A program made the translations under genes and the position numbers. From CAUYUA01 sp963575675 (GTDB lineage Bacteria > Pseudomonadota > Alphaproteobacteria > Azospirillales > Azospirillaceae), in contig CAUYUA010000261.1 in assembly GCA_963575675.1 (NCBI GenBank), forward strand, positions 1-64,000: 64,000 bases of DNA. Reading direction: 5' to 3'. Shown here piece after piece: positions 53,147-62,497 of the stretch. Position 1 is the stretch's first letter. Each line of letters opens with the position of its first letter. Under the pieces are notes generated by a model. The model did no database searches and had not been told where the DNA came from. It was given only the letters and a program-made list of their open reading frames with translations.

Positions 53147-55321
53147 CTACGCGTCTTCGTGCGAGTGGCGATTTTGTTGAGACCAGAGGTGTTTATAAAT
53201 TTCACAGCGCTGAAGGAGCTGTCGATGAGAACCGACATCAACAATTTCTCCGCGTTCCATAACCAGAATGGCGTCACTGGCCACGAGTGTTGATAATCGG
53301 TGTGACACGATAATCAGTGTGCGGTTTGCGGCGATTTTAGCCAAGTTGTTCATAAAAATTGCTTCGCTCTCTGGGTCGAGCGAGCTGGTGGCCTCGTCGA
53401 GAATCAGGAAGCGGGGTTGTGGAAGGATTGCGCGGGCAATTGCGAGGCGTTGACGTTGTCCTCCGGAAAGATTTGCCGCGTTTTCCTCCAAAAGAGTGTC
53501 ATAGCCTTGCGGCAAGCGCTCTATGAACTCATCTGCGCCGGCGACGTGGGCGGCGGCGACGATTTCCGCGATGGCGGCGTCGGGTTTTGTTACGGCGATG
53601 TTTTCGCGCACGCTGCCACGAAACAAGAAACTTTCTTGCAGCACCACTCCGATGCTGCGGCGGAGATGGGCCAGGTCGATTTCGCGAATGTCTATTCCAT
53701 CCAGACGAATCACGCCTTCTTGGGGGGGGTAGAGGTTATGAATAAGTTTGGTCAGCGTGCTCTTTCCCGAGCCGGAGCGGCCGACGATTCCCACCACCGA
53801 GTCAGGTGCGATCTGAAGGGTGATGCGCTCCAGCGCCGGCGCGCGATCCGGCGAGTAACGAAAGCTTACACCTTCCAATTCAATTCGCCCTTCGAAAATG
53901 GGACGCATGCCGCCGGATTTGGCGCGCTCGGGTTCGTGGTTCATGATGTGGCCGAGCATACGAATGGAAAGTGCGGTTTCTTGATAGTCTTGAATCAGAG
54001 ACACAAGCTGAACCAGTGGCGAAATAACTCGACCCGACAACATTTGGAAGGCGATAAGCGCTCCGACGGAAATTCCTTGATCGAAAACCAGTTGTGCGCC
54101 GATTACGATAACCGCCACCGACATCAGCTTTTCCAGCAGGTTGGTGGTGACGTTGGCGGTAATGCCAATTCGTCCGACTTGGGCGCTGGTGTCAACGACG
54201 GCTGCTGCTTTATTGCTCCATTTGCGTTGTTGACTTGGCTCCAACGCCAGTGTTTTGACTGTGCGCATGCCGGTGATGATTTCAACGAGCATGGCTTGAC
54301 GTTCTGCTTCCGCTGTGTACAAGCGTTGTAATTTGGCGCGGAATGGTCCGATCAGAGCAAACACTACGCATGCAATCAGTCCGGTGAACAAAAGAACGAT
54401 TGCCGTCAGCGCGCCGCTGTAGAAGGTGAGGACAGGGATAAACACAACCAGAGCGGTTGTGTCTAAGGCCGTTAGAAACATTCGTCCGGTTAGGAATTGT
54501 CGGATTTTTTCTGCTTGCTGCATGTGGCGCACCGTGACGCCGGCAGACAATGTTTCAAAAAAGTGCAGAGGCAGCGCCACGAGGTGATTAAAGGTGCGGG
54601 TAGTGAGGCGGATGTCGATTTTGTTGGTGGCCCACAGCAACAAGTATTGCCGAAGGTACGAAAACATTGCTTCGAACAGCATGACGATTACTGTGCCGAT
54701 CGCCAGCACATAGAGTGTGGTGGTGGTGCGGTGAACCAGTACTTTGTCTATGACTAATTGCATAAAAAGGGGTGTGATCAGCCCGATGAGGTGCAGCATT
54801 AAAGCTGCAACGGCGACGTCGCGGAATTCTTTACGTTGGCGCAACACCTCGGGGATGAACCAGCGTAAACCGAATGGCTGGTTGGGATCGGATAAAGCAT
54901 AACGGCGTTTAACAAAGACCACTGCGCCAGAAAAGTATTCAGAGAACTCTAATAGGGGCTCCAACCGAATTTCGGGATGAGAATCCAACGGATCGACGAC
55001 AGCGATCGCTGTCGCTTTTCCGTTTTGTCCGTGTATTCCGGCGATGATGACGAACGCGCCGTTTTGGCGCGAGGCCAACACAGGGAACACTCCTTGCAGA
55101 GCGACAAGCTGGTCGAGTGTTGTCTTGATGTGTTGTGTTTTTAGTCCGATGTGACGAGCCGCAGCTAATAACACCGATATTGCGGGTTCCTCTCCGCTCA
55201 GAGCCAATGCGTGGTTCAGTGCTTGCGGAGAGGTTATGACGCCGTAATGGCCAGCCACCATCGTCAGGGCGATCAGAGCGGATTCTTGGGCTTTGCTGCC
55301 GATTGGAGGGCGGGTGTCCAT
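53147..55321 (-). CDS. Type I secretion ABC transporter with C39-like domain
   Basis: The 724-residue product begins with a C39-like domain (1-140) that lacks the catalytic Cys (ALIALTMVAGHYG where peptidases have a Cys), as in HlyB, so it binds but does not cut substrate. A six-helix exporter domain (about 165-450) follows. The ATPase has Walker A GRSGSGKST (514-522), Q-loop LQESFLF, signature LSGGQ (618-622), Walker B LILDEA and H-loop VSHRLS. It powers export of the RTX protease encoded just upstream. The gap to the small accessory gene is 41 bp and to HlyD 38 bp. Confidence 0.96.
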   Translation of the reverse strand: MDTRPPIGSKAQESALIALTMVAGHYGVITSPQALNHALALSGEEPAISVLLAAARHIGLKTQHIKTTLDQLVALQGVFPVLASRQNGAFVIIAGIHGQNGKATAIAVVDPLDSHPEIRLEPLLEFSEYFSGAVVFVKRRYALSDPNQPFGLRWFIPEVLRQRKEFRDVAVAALMLHLIGLITPLFMQLVIDKVLVHRTTTTLYVLAIGTVIVMLFEAMFSYLRQYLLLWATNKIDIRLTTRTFNHLVALPLHFFETLSAGVTVRHMQQAEKIRQFLTGRMFLTALDTTALVVFIPVLTFYSGALTAIVLLFTGLIACVVFALIGPFRAKLQRLYTAEAERQAMLVEIITGMRTVKTLALEPSQQRKWSNKAAAVVDTSAQVGRIGITANVTTNLLEKLMSVAVIVIGAQLVFDQGISVGALIAFQMLSGRVISPLVQLVSLIQDYQETALSIRMLGHIMNHEPERAKSGGMRPIFEGRIELEGVSFRYSPDRAPALERITLQIAPDSVVGIVGRSGSGKSTLTKLIHNLYPPQEGVIRLDGIDIREIDLAHLRRSIGVVLQESFLFRGSVRENIAVTKPDAAIAEIVAAAHVAGADEFIERLPQGYDTLLEENAANLSGGQRQRLAIARAILPQPRFLILDEATSSLDPESEAIFMNNLAKIAANRTLIIVSHRLSTLVASDAILVMERGEIVDVGSHRQLLQRCEIYKHLWSQQNRHSHEDA

Positions 55322-55362
55322 GGGTAGTTATTGATTTATGTTTGCTGCGCGCCGTTTGGCGT

Positions 55363-55674
55363 TTAGTTTTTGCCGCTGTTTCGCGGAGAGACGGCCGCAG
55401 TAACTTTTTCGTTTGTTTTCTCGCCGGGGGCTCCTGGACGGTCGGGATTAACGGTGACGACGCCATCTTGGATCAGGCGGCGCATTACGCCTTCCATCAT
55501 TCCGAATGAGCGGGCGAACCCCTCGATGGGCATAATGACGCGCTGACGGAACGCCAGTTTCGGTGAGCCGCTGGCGTCTTTTTCTGTGGCCGACAAGCTG
55601 AAAAGGTCCATTCGGACCACTTGGCCGGTGACGGAGAGTTCAACAAAACCGTCTGCGAAAATTTCGTCTGACAT
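55363..55674 (-). CDS. Small protein of the type I secretion locus
   Basis: The product has about 103 residues from ATG 55674; a GTG eight codons earlier lacks a ribosome site. The core FADGFVELSVTGQVVRMDLFSLS, RQRVIMPIEGFARSFGMMEGVMRRL looks like a compact beta-rich domain with a C-terminal helix, reminiscent of DUF3467-type proteins, followed by a disordered tail. No signal peptide is present. It lies 41 bp upstream of the exporter gene and is likely cotranscribed with it. A role as cytoplasmic accessory or chaperone for the RTX substrate is inference from position. Confidence 0.75.
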   Translation of the reverse strand: MSDEIFADGFVELSVTGQVVRMDLFSLSATEKDASGSPKLAFRQRVIMPIEGFARSFGMMEGVMRRLIQDGVVTVNPDRPGAPGEKTNEKVTAAVSPRNSGKN

Positions 55675-55712
55675 TCTTTGGTTTTCCTCAAGGTTCACTG
55701 AAATACCTAATT

Positions 55713-55757
55713 AAAAAGGGTCCAGGGACTGAGAACACAGTTCCTGGCCCCTTTTTT
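55713..55757 (-). terminator. Mini palindromic element ending the RTX protease transcript
   Basis: AAAAAGGGTCCAGGGACTG and CAGTTCCTGGCCCCTTTTTT form one stem of about 19 bp with a short loop, starting 2 bp after the protease stop. It uses the tip sequence of the repeat family. A-run on one side and T-run on the other give a bidirectional terminator shape. Confidence 0.85.
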
Positions 55758-55758
55758 G

Positions 55759-58700
55759 TTAACTCACCAAGATTATGTCGCTGGCGGCAATGGCGGCGTT
55801 GTTGGTGAAACGCGCCACCGCCACAGGTGACGAGGCTCTCGCAGAACCATCTGCGTCGTAATAAAGAGTGTGGTTATTATTGTTGTATATCAGGCGCGTT
55901 GTCGCGTTGTCCGCTGTTCCGGTTGTGTTGCAAGTGAATAATGACGAGTTGAGTGCGCCGAGAGGTTGGCGTGGAAAGTTAAAACTACTGGACAGTAACG
56001 CGATTTTGTCTGTTCCACTGGTGAAGTCCGCAATATCGGCTCCAAAAGTGTTGTTCGCGCTAAAGTAGAAGAAGTCAACGCCTCCGTTTCCGGTTAGAGT
56101 TGCTCCGCGAGAGGCGATGAGGCGATCACTATTGTCGGCGCCACGAGCGACGTTGCTGACCGCTCCGACGCGAGTGCTGTCATAAATAGTTCCGGTCGCG
56201 GTAGAATCTCCTATGGCGGCTCCGTTTACGCCGACGAGTCTGGTGTAAATGTACTCGTTGCCCTCTGTGAGCGAGTCGAGTGTGACGCGGACGGGAACGT
56301 CAATGTAACTGCTGCCTGCGGCGATGGTGTAAGTGCTGGTTGAAGGGGCGGGGGTGAAATCGGAGCCTGCCGTGGCCGTCCAGGTTTCGGTCGAGAGTCG
56401 GAAGGTCACTGCGGATGCAAACGTGTGCGACAAGCTGACGCGATACATAAGCGGGCCGCCGCCTTCGTAGGCCTCTGCATCGGCAATGGAAATGACGGGC
56501 GCTTCTGCGCTGTTGCGCACGGCGTACATGTAGACGCCGGTTGCGCCCGTGTTTCCGGTCGAGTCTTCCAACGCCAGCATGCTGCTTTCGTCGCCGGAGC
56601 CGGTAAGCTCGATGACGTGAGAGCCATCGCCGACGGCGTATCCTGCTCTTGCTGCGGTTCCGCCCAGTCCGGAACTGTCGCCGCCGCTGGCTTCGCCTGA
56701 ATCCCAGTTGATGTCTGCGTAACGGTAAACGATGTCGAAGTCCCCGTTGTTGCGATTGATCAACTGCACTTGGAAGGAGTTGGTGGGGGCGTTATTGCGA
56801 TCATAAAAACCGACGGTGTTCCAGGTCGCCGTAAAAGTGCCGTTGGCGGCGTCAAGATCATAATATATCTTATTGTTCGTTCCGCCGGCTTCGCCTCTGG
56901 TGTCGACATCGGCCCAGAATGGGGCGATGATCGGGAAGCTGGCGTTATCCAGGGCAGACGGAGTGTAGCTACTCAATGGGGAGTTGAACGTGATGCTGCC
57001 GTTGATGTTGACATAGAGCGATGTGTAGCGGTGGCCGAAGAAGTTTAGTCCTGAATTTCCGAAGATCGAGCGGACGTCGATTCGGTCGGATGATCCGTCG
57101 TCGCCTGGCTCTAGAACATTTTCGCCATAGTCGGCGTTGCCGCCGAGACCTCTGACCAAACGATTGTTTTGGTCGTCGACGGTCGCGACAGCCGTTGCTC
57201 GACCAATGGTTGCATTGTTTGCTCGGCTGATAATAGCGGAGAAGGTTTGTTGACCCTCAGCGACCATGTTGTAACGAAGTGAAACCGGTATTTCGATGGA
57301 GGTCTGGCCTGCGGCAATGGTGTAGGTTTTGTCGGCAATCGGCACATAGCGAGAGCTGTCGGCGGTGCCGTCGGTTGTGCTGATGTGGAAACTGACCGCT
57401 TTGTCCACCGCTCGGGACAAGCGGACGGTGAACATCGCAGAGCCTCCTTCGGCGCCGGACGTGTCTTCGATATTGAGCTGAGGCAGAGACTGACTGATTG
57501 TGCCGGCGCGCACTGCCCACTGAAACAGGCCGTTGACGCCGACGTTGCTCTGAGTGTCGATGTTCAGGATGTCGTTTGAGCCTGAGCCCTGAACCTCGTA
57601 CCACCTGTTGCCGCCGGCGTTCCAGCCGGCTCGGGCTGCTGAGCCGCCGTTGTTTGCATTCCAAACGCCGCCGTCATTGCCGCCGCTGGCGGTTCCGGCG
57701 TTCCAATTGATGTCTTCATAGCGAAACACGATGTCGAAATCGCCGTTGCCGCGATTGATCAATTGCAATTGAAAGGCGTTCAGCGCATCAACGCCGTAAG
57801 AGTAATAACCGACGTCATCCCAAGTGACTGTGAATATGCCGTCGGCGGCGTCGATGTCGTAGTAGACTTGATTGCTGCCGGTGGAGTTTCCGCCTTGGGT
57901 CGGCGTGTGTGATCCGGAGCGAGTGTCGACGTCGGCCCAGAACGGAGCAATGATCGGATTGTTGCTGCTGCCGGTGATGCGACCGGGCGTGTAAGAGCTG
58001 AGCGGACTGCCGAACGTGATGTTGCCGTTGTTGTTGACGTAGACCGAGGTGAAGCGGGTTCCGTAGAAATTCAAACCACTGGAGCCGAAAATCGATGTCA
58101 AGTCTACAGCGTTGGTGCTGCCGTCGTCGTTGCTTTCCAGCACGCCTTCTCCGAAATCGGCGCTTCCACCCAGGCCGTTGACCAGGGCGTTGTCGAGCGT
58201 GACGGAAGTGTTTGTGCTGGTGAGCGTGAACGTGCTCCAGTCGCTCCATGTGGATCCGTCATACGCTGCGACTTGAAGCTCGTCGGAGCCCGACATGGCG
58301 CTGGTTGCAAACCGCAATTGTTGCAGTTGCGCCGCCGTGACTTCGATGATCTGGCCGGACGCTTGGGTGACGGAGTTTAGCTGCCAATCGCCGCTGTCGA
58401 TATCAATGGTGTTGTCCCGGACTCGATATCGAGTGATGATGTTGCCGTCGGGATCGGTTGCGCTGAACAGCGATCCTGCGGAGACAAAAGTGTTGACGGC
58501 GTAGCTTCGGTCGCGGGCTGTGACCACTGGGGCTCGGTTGGGGAGCGACGTGTTGATGGTGAATGAGCGCCATTCGCCCCAGTTGTTTCCGTCGGAGGCG
58601 CGCACCCAAATGTTGTCGGCGGAGGTCGCTGATCCGCCGGTGAAGCCGACTGTGGAAAGCGCCGCAGCGTCTACAGTGATGTTGCTTACGGCGTTTTGTT

Positions 58701-61149
58701 GCACGCCGTCTACGGTGATGTAGCCGCTGGTTGCGTCGCTTACGCCATCCCAGAACTGATATTGAGTGATTCTATCGTTGGCGTCGGGATCTCTGGCGGA
58801 GAAATAGGTGGAGCCGCCGATTGTAATTTGCGCCCCTGAAGCGATAGTCCAGCGGCCTGGGTTTGCGACGGTCACAATGGGCGTCCGATTGGGCGCCGCA
58901 GACGTGGAGAGCGTTAGGGTAAGATTTGAACTCCAGTCTTGGCCGTCATAGGCTCGAACGTAGACGGTGTCTTGACCTGCGGTTGTGCCGCCAACCCAGC
59001 GCACGGTTGATAAGTCCTCTGTAAGAACGCTGCTGATGTCGGCTGCGGTTTGAGCCTCCCAGGTCGACGTTGAGCTGTTATAAACCTCGAAGTAACCGCT
59101 GGTTGAGGTCGGAGTGTTGTCAAGAAATTGATATTGAGTTATGGCGTCGTGATCTGCGTCGCTGATGTTGAATAAATTCTGCGCCAATGTATTTTGTCGC
59201 GCAGCCACGGTGCGGTTGCTTGCGGACGCCGCAGTCAACACCGGAGCGTGATTGGTGCTTGCGGCGGCGGCGGCGGCCGACAAGGACATATGGTAATTCG
59301 TGTTTCCGGAGTATTGATAGACGTGAACGTAATAAGCGCCGGCGGCCAGGTTATTGAGTGTGATTGCTTCGTCGGCGGTGTCCCAATTTTGGCTGATCGA
59401 CAGTCTGGAGCCTGATGCGTTGAGGATTTCAACGTCGGCGTCGGCGGTTAGATTGGTTAGGCCCAATGACACGTTCGCGCGGCGCCCGAGTGTAAATTTG
59501 TAGTAGTCGTGGCGATCATTGCCGCCGACGGCGTCATCGATCGGCGTGATGGCGTTGCTGGTCTGGCTGGCGGTGAGAAGCGCGCCGAGGTTGGACGTGG
59601 AAGGCGAAGAACCGGCGGCGGAGAAGCTGTTGGCGCCGCGATCATTGCGGCTGACGGTGGAAATCGTGGTGAAGTTGAATGTGGTGTTGTCGGTGAATCC
59701 GGCGTATCGATTTCCTGCGGCGTCCCAGATCGCCGAGTTGTCGATTGCGACCGAATACGCGTTGTTGTTGACGAGGTTGGCGTTGGGATTGATGGTGACC
59801 GTCGTTCCGGAAAAATTGACGCGGGCTGTGTCGGTGACGCTGATGGTCTCTAACACTCGACCTGTGGTCTGGTTGGTGATGACGATGTTGCCGTATCCGG
59901 CGCGCACGTTTTCGCTGAAGGTCAGCGATAGATTGGCGTCGATTGCGACGTTTGCGGAATTATCGCTTGGCGACGTGGATACGAGCGTCGGCGCGGTTTC
60001 ATCCGAACTGCCGCCGCCTGTGTCGCTGACCGAGAACGTGCCGTTGCTGAAGCGCATTTGTTCGATATTGGTCAGGCGATCTGTGCCGTCGGGGCTGTTG
60101 CTTCGGTTGTCGGCGACGGTGTACACGCCGTTTCCCAGATCGCTGATCGTGTAGTTGCTGCGCGCTCCGGAGAAGACGGCGATGTCATTGCCGCTTCCGC
60201 CATCGATGGCGTCGTTTCCGCCGCCGCCGGTCAGAACATTCGCCAAGTCGTTTCCGTAGATGGTGTCGCCGCCGGTTCCGCCGACGGCGTTTTCAATGCT
60301 GCATCCATAGGCGATGGAGAGATTGTTGGTCAGTCCGCCGACGCTGCTGAAGTGTTGATCGCCTTGGTTGAGATCAATTCGCGCGGTTTGGCTGTAACCG
60401 GAAACATCTAGAGTGTCGTTTCCGCCGCCATCCCACAGACACACGATTCTTGCGCCGCTTTGACTGGAGAAATCCCATTCTGCGGCGTCTGCGGTGGAAT
60501 GGAAGCCGTACACAGTGTCTGTGTTGCGGATAGATGTGTTGGCGCCGTAAATGCGTTGCGCGGCGTATATGTCATAAAGAAGGGGAGTGCGTGCGAAATT
60601 GTTGCCGTGAGGGGTGGTGTTGTTGTCGGAACCGGCGTCCCAGTACGACATTAATGAATATTGTCTTGTGTCGTTGGTGAATATTGCGTCTGTGGCGTAT
60701 TCTCCGGAGCCGTTATATGGGCCGGGGTGACCGAGGCCGATGGTGTGTCCAAGCTCATGAATGAGCGCCATATTTTCATATGCGCCCGGGGTCGCCAGCG
60801 CGTTGAGGTCATATTGCGTCGCATTAAAAACGATTGAATTCGAGGTGATTTGACTGCCGGAGGTCGAACTCTGCGAGTATGCGTAAAAATTCCCGGTGTC
60901 GGTTCTCAGAGTGATTTGAGCGCTGCTGGTTGTGTAGTTGAATCGGATGTTTGCGACGTCGGACCAAGTGCGCATGGCCGTTGTTATGGCGGCTCTTTGG
61001 CCTGAGGTCCAGCTTCCGGATGTCGTCCATGTCACGGTCGGAGACGAGCCTGCGGCGCCCCATCGGCGAGCTGACGCGCCTGTTGCGCTCCAATAACCGT
61101 TGATTAGGTAATCTGAAAACTGTGCTGCGGTTGCGACTGTTCTCGACAT
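55759..61149 (-). CDS. Serralysin-like metalloprotease with RTX, nidogen-like and Calx-beta domains
   Basis: The 1796-residue protein has no Sec signal. A metzincin domain (1-240) carries HELGHTIGLGH (H131, E132, H135, H141) and the Met-turn SLMSYWD (M167). A short RTX block is at 289-328. A Big_5-like Ig domain (about 385-495) and a pre-peptidase C-terminal-like domain (about 515-635) follow. Next come three cadherin-like repeats (645-985). Two nidogen-like units, each beginning GLGG(S/N)ADFGE/YGE, are each followed by a Calx-beta domain (about 990-1340 and 1345-1660). The C-terminal domain (DFTSGTDKIALLS..ASDIILVS) fits the type I secretion signal of the M10 family. Export by the ABC/HlyD pair next door is inferred. 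Ca2+ should fold it outside the cell. Confidence 0.93.
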   Translation of the reverse strand: MSRTVATAAQFSDYLINGYWSATGASARRWGAAGSSPTVTWTTSGSWTSGQRAAITTAMRTWSDVANIRFNYTTSSAQITLRTDTGNFYAYSQSSTSGSQITSNSIVFNATQYDLNALATPGAYENMALIHELGHTIGLGHPGPYNGSGEYATDAIFTNDTRQYSLMSYWDAGSDNNTTPHGNNFARTPLLYDIYAAQRIYGANTSIRNTDTVYGFHSTADAAEWDFSSQSGARIVCLWDGGGNDTLDVSGYSQTARIDLNQGDQHFSSVGGLTNNLSIAYGCSIENAVGGTGGDTIYGNDLANVLTGGGGNDAIDGGSGNDIAVFSGARSNYTISDLGNGVYTVADNRSNSPDGTDRLTNIEQMRFSNGTFSVSDTGGGSSDETAPTLVSTSPSDNSANVAIDANLSLTFSENVRAGYGNIVITNQTTGRVLETISVTDTARVNFSGTTVTINPNANLVNNNAYSVAIDNSAIWDAAGNRYAGFTDNTTFNFTTISTVSRNDRGANSFSAAGSSPSTSNLGALLTASQTSNAITPIDDAVGGNDRHDYYKFTLGRRANVSLGLTNLTADADVEILNASGSRLSISQNWDTADEAITLNNLAAGAYYVHVYQYSGNTNYHMSLSAAAAAASTNHAPVLTAASASNRTVAARQNTLAQNLFNISDADHDAITQYQFLDNTPTSTSGYFEVYNSSTSTWEAQTAADISSVLTEDLSTVRWVGGTTAGQDTVYVRAYDGQDWSSNLTLTLSTSAAPNRTPIVTVANPGRWTIASGAQITIGGSTYFSARDPDANDRITQYQFWDGVSDATSGYITVDGVQQNAVSNITVDAAALSTVGFTGGSATSADNIWVRASDGNNWGEWRSFTINTSLPNRAPVVTARDRSYAVNTFVSAGSLFSATDPDGNIITRYRVRDNTIDIDSGDWQLNSVTQASGQIIEVTAAQLQQLRFATSAMSGSDELQVAAYDGSTWSDWSTFTLTSTNTSVTLDNALVNGLGGSADFGEGVLESNDDGSTNAVDLTSIFGSSGLNFYGTRFTSVYVNNNGNITFGSPLSSYTPGRITGSSNNPIIAPFWADVDTRSGSHTPTQGGNSTGSNQVYYDIDAADGIFTVTWDDVGYYSYGVDALNAFQLQLINRGNGDFDIVFRYEDINWNAGTASGGNDGGVWNANNGGSAARAGWNAGGNRWYEVQGSGSNDILNIDTQSNVGVNGLFQWAVRAGTISQSLPQLNIEDTSGAEGGSAMFTVRLSRAVDKAVSFHISTTDGTADSSRYVPIADKTYTIAAGQTSIEIPVSLRYNMVAEGQQTFSAIISRANNATIGRATAVATVDDQNNRLVRGLGGNADYGENVLEPGDDGSSDRIDVRSIFGNSGLNFFGHRYTSLYVNINGSITFNSPLSSYTPSALDNASFPIIAPFWADVDTRGEAGGTNNKIYYDLDAANGTFTATWNTVGFYDRNNAPTNSFQVQLINRNNGDFDIVYRYADINWDSGEASGGDSSGLGGTAARAGYAVGDGSHVIELTGSGDESSMLALEDSTGNTGATGVYMYAVRNSAEAPVISIADAEAYEGGGPLMYRVSLSHTFASAVTFRLSTETWTATAGSDFTPAPSTSTYTIAAGSSYIDVPVRVTLDSLTEGNEYIYTRLVGVNGAAIGDSTATGTIYDSTRVGAVSNVARGADNSDRLIASRGATLTGNGGVDFFYFSANNTFGADIADFTSGTDKIALLSSSFNFPRQPLGALNSSLFTCNTTGTADNATTRLIYNNNNHTLYYDADGSARASSPVAVARFTNNAAIAASDIILVS

Positions 61150-61594
61150 GACACGACCTCGTCTCTTTCCATCATTTTATCTTTTGCCCGTCCTAATCGC
61201 AACAAATTTCGTTTGAGTGAGTAGCAATAATTTAGAGAGAGCGGGGTGTTGGTGAATTTTTGAAATACGTTTTATCGACTTTTCTATCTCGTAAAGTACA
61301 TTACAGGCATTGGGTTGTTTTGGCGTGGGGAGTAGGAAGTTTTGTTTTTATAATTGATTGTTTTTTTCGAGGGGAGACGTTCTTTTTATACTTTAGCCTG
61401 TTTGAATTTGCATTTATTGATGTTTTTGCATCGATGTTGCGGCGCAATGGAAAGAGTGGGCGGTGATCTTTAAAGTCAAAGGTTTGTCGGCTCATTGAGT
61501 TGGTTTAATGAGTGGCGCGGCGTTGAGTGTCTGTTGACCCGTCATATCGGCATGGTTTATGCTAATATGGTTTATGCTAAAGTGCAGCTAAAGT
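61150..61594. other. Gene-poor region between protease and sulfite-oxidase-fold gene
   Basis: These 445 bp are AT-rich and should contain the promoter of the minus-strand protease. A 68-codon plus-strand frame at 61260-61466 would encode two hydrophobic stretches but starts with TTG and has no ribosome site. TATGCTAATATGGTTTATGCTAA near 61558-61580 is a short direct repeat. Confidence 0.45.
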
Positions 61595-62272
61595 TCAGCT
61601 ATAGCGTTCTTCAAGCCATGGATCGCCTTCATTGTGGTAGCCTCGCACTTCCCAGAACCCTGGTTGGTCTTTTGTCAAAAACGTGATTTGGCGCACCCAT
61701 TTGGCGCTTTTCCATAAGTATATCTTTGGTATTATTATGCGCGCAGGGCCTCCGTGTTCGATTGAAATCGGTTGTCTTTCCCAATGAGTCGCCACGAGGA
61801 CATCGCCGTCTTCAAACGATTCGCGACGGAGGTTTGTCGTGTAGCCGTCGTAGGAGGTGAAAACCACGTGGCTTGCTTCGGGAAGGGGCTGAACAACTTC
61901 CAAAATATGTTTGGCGGACACGCCCTCCCAGTGGTTGTTGAATCGTGACCATGTCGTGACGCAGTGCATGTCTGAAGTGTCGGTAAAGCGGGGTTGCGCT
62001 TGAAATTCGTCCCAGGTCCAGCGCGTAGGGTTGCGCACGGCTCCGTCTATGGTTAAAGACCAGTCTTGTAGCGATATGCTTGGCTGTACGCCAAGATCAA
62101 GGATAGGCCAGTTTTTGACTTCGTGTTGTCCGGGAGGAAGGCGAGCGCGTTCTGGCGTCGCCGGGTCTCCTGTGAGACCACGTCCTTCTTTCGCCCACAG
62201 TTTTTTGCTTTCGATTAGCTTGATCTTGACGTTTTCGAATAGGGATTTTATTTCTTCCTTTGACGTTGTCAT
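61595..62272 (-). CDS. Sulfite-oxidase-fold molybdopterin oxidoreductase
   Basis: From ATG 62272 with GGAG at nine bases, the product has 225 residues: one oxidoreductase molybdopterin-binding domain. The molybdenum-ligating cysteine is C104 in SDMHCVTTWSRF; LTIDGAVRNPTRWTWDEF and HGGPARIIIPKIYLWKSAKWVRQITFL are typical. It lacks a Tat signal and the dimerisation domain of full sulfite oxidases, so it belongs to the short cytoplasmic group whose substrate is unknown. The longer open frame to 62356 starts from an unsupported codon. It lies downstream of a phage-derived gene block on the same strand. Confidence 0.9.
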   Translation of the reverse strand: MTTSKEEIKSLFENVKIKLIESKKLWAKEGRGLTGDPATPERARLPPGQHEVKNWPILDLGVQPSISLQDWSLTIDGAVRNPTRWTWDEFQAQPRFTDTSDMHCVTTWSRFNNHWEGVSAKHILEVVQPLPEASHVVFTSYDGYTTNLRRESFEDGDVLVATHWERQPISIEHGGPARIIIPKIYLWKSAKWVRQITFLTKDQPGFWEVRGYHNEGDPWLEERYS

Positions 62273-62360
62273 GGCGTGAATCTCCGAATTTTTCAATTTT
62301 CCGAACTTTTTTCGGGCAGGCATTGCTTTAAAAGCAATGGAAGCAAACGGCTCCATGAGA

Positions 62361-62458
62361 AAATCGCTTCGCGAATAAGGGGAGGCTTTTGCTCCCCCCC
62401 CCTTATGACCCCAAGCGACCAGGAACTCGGTTCTCAGTCCCTGGACCCTTTTGAATTT
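62361..62458. repeat. Palindromic intergenic element, right-half copy 12
   Basis: Only the right arm is seen: ATCGCTTCGCGAATAAGG, then GGGAGGCTTTTGCTCCCCC, GCGACCAGGAACTCGG and CAGTCCCTGGACCC with a T-rich end. A left arm is absent; the adjoining CATTGCTTTTAAAGCAATG hairpin is unrelated. It lies 3' of the minus-strand phage scaffold gene. Confidence 0.8.
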
Positions 62459-62497
62459 TATTCAGAAGACCTGCGTCAAGTGTAAGATTTGTCGGCG

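Noticed and set aside
61260..61466. 68-codon ORF with two hydrophobic stretches
   Set aside because: It begins with TTG, lacks a ribosome site and lies in AT-rich DNA where hydrophobic frames arise by chance. It could be revisited if transcription is found.
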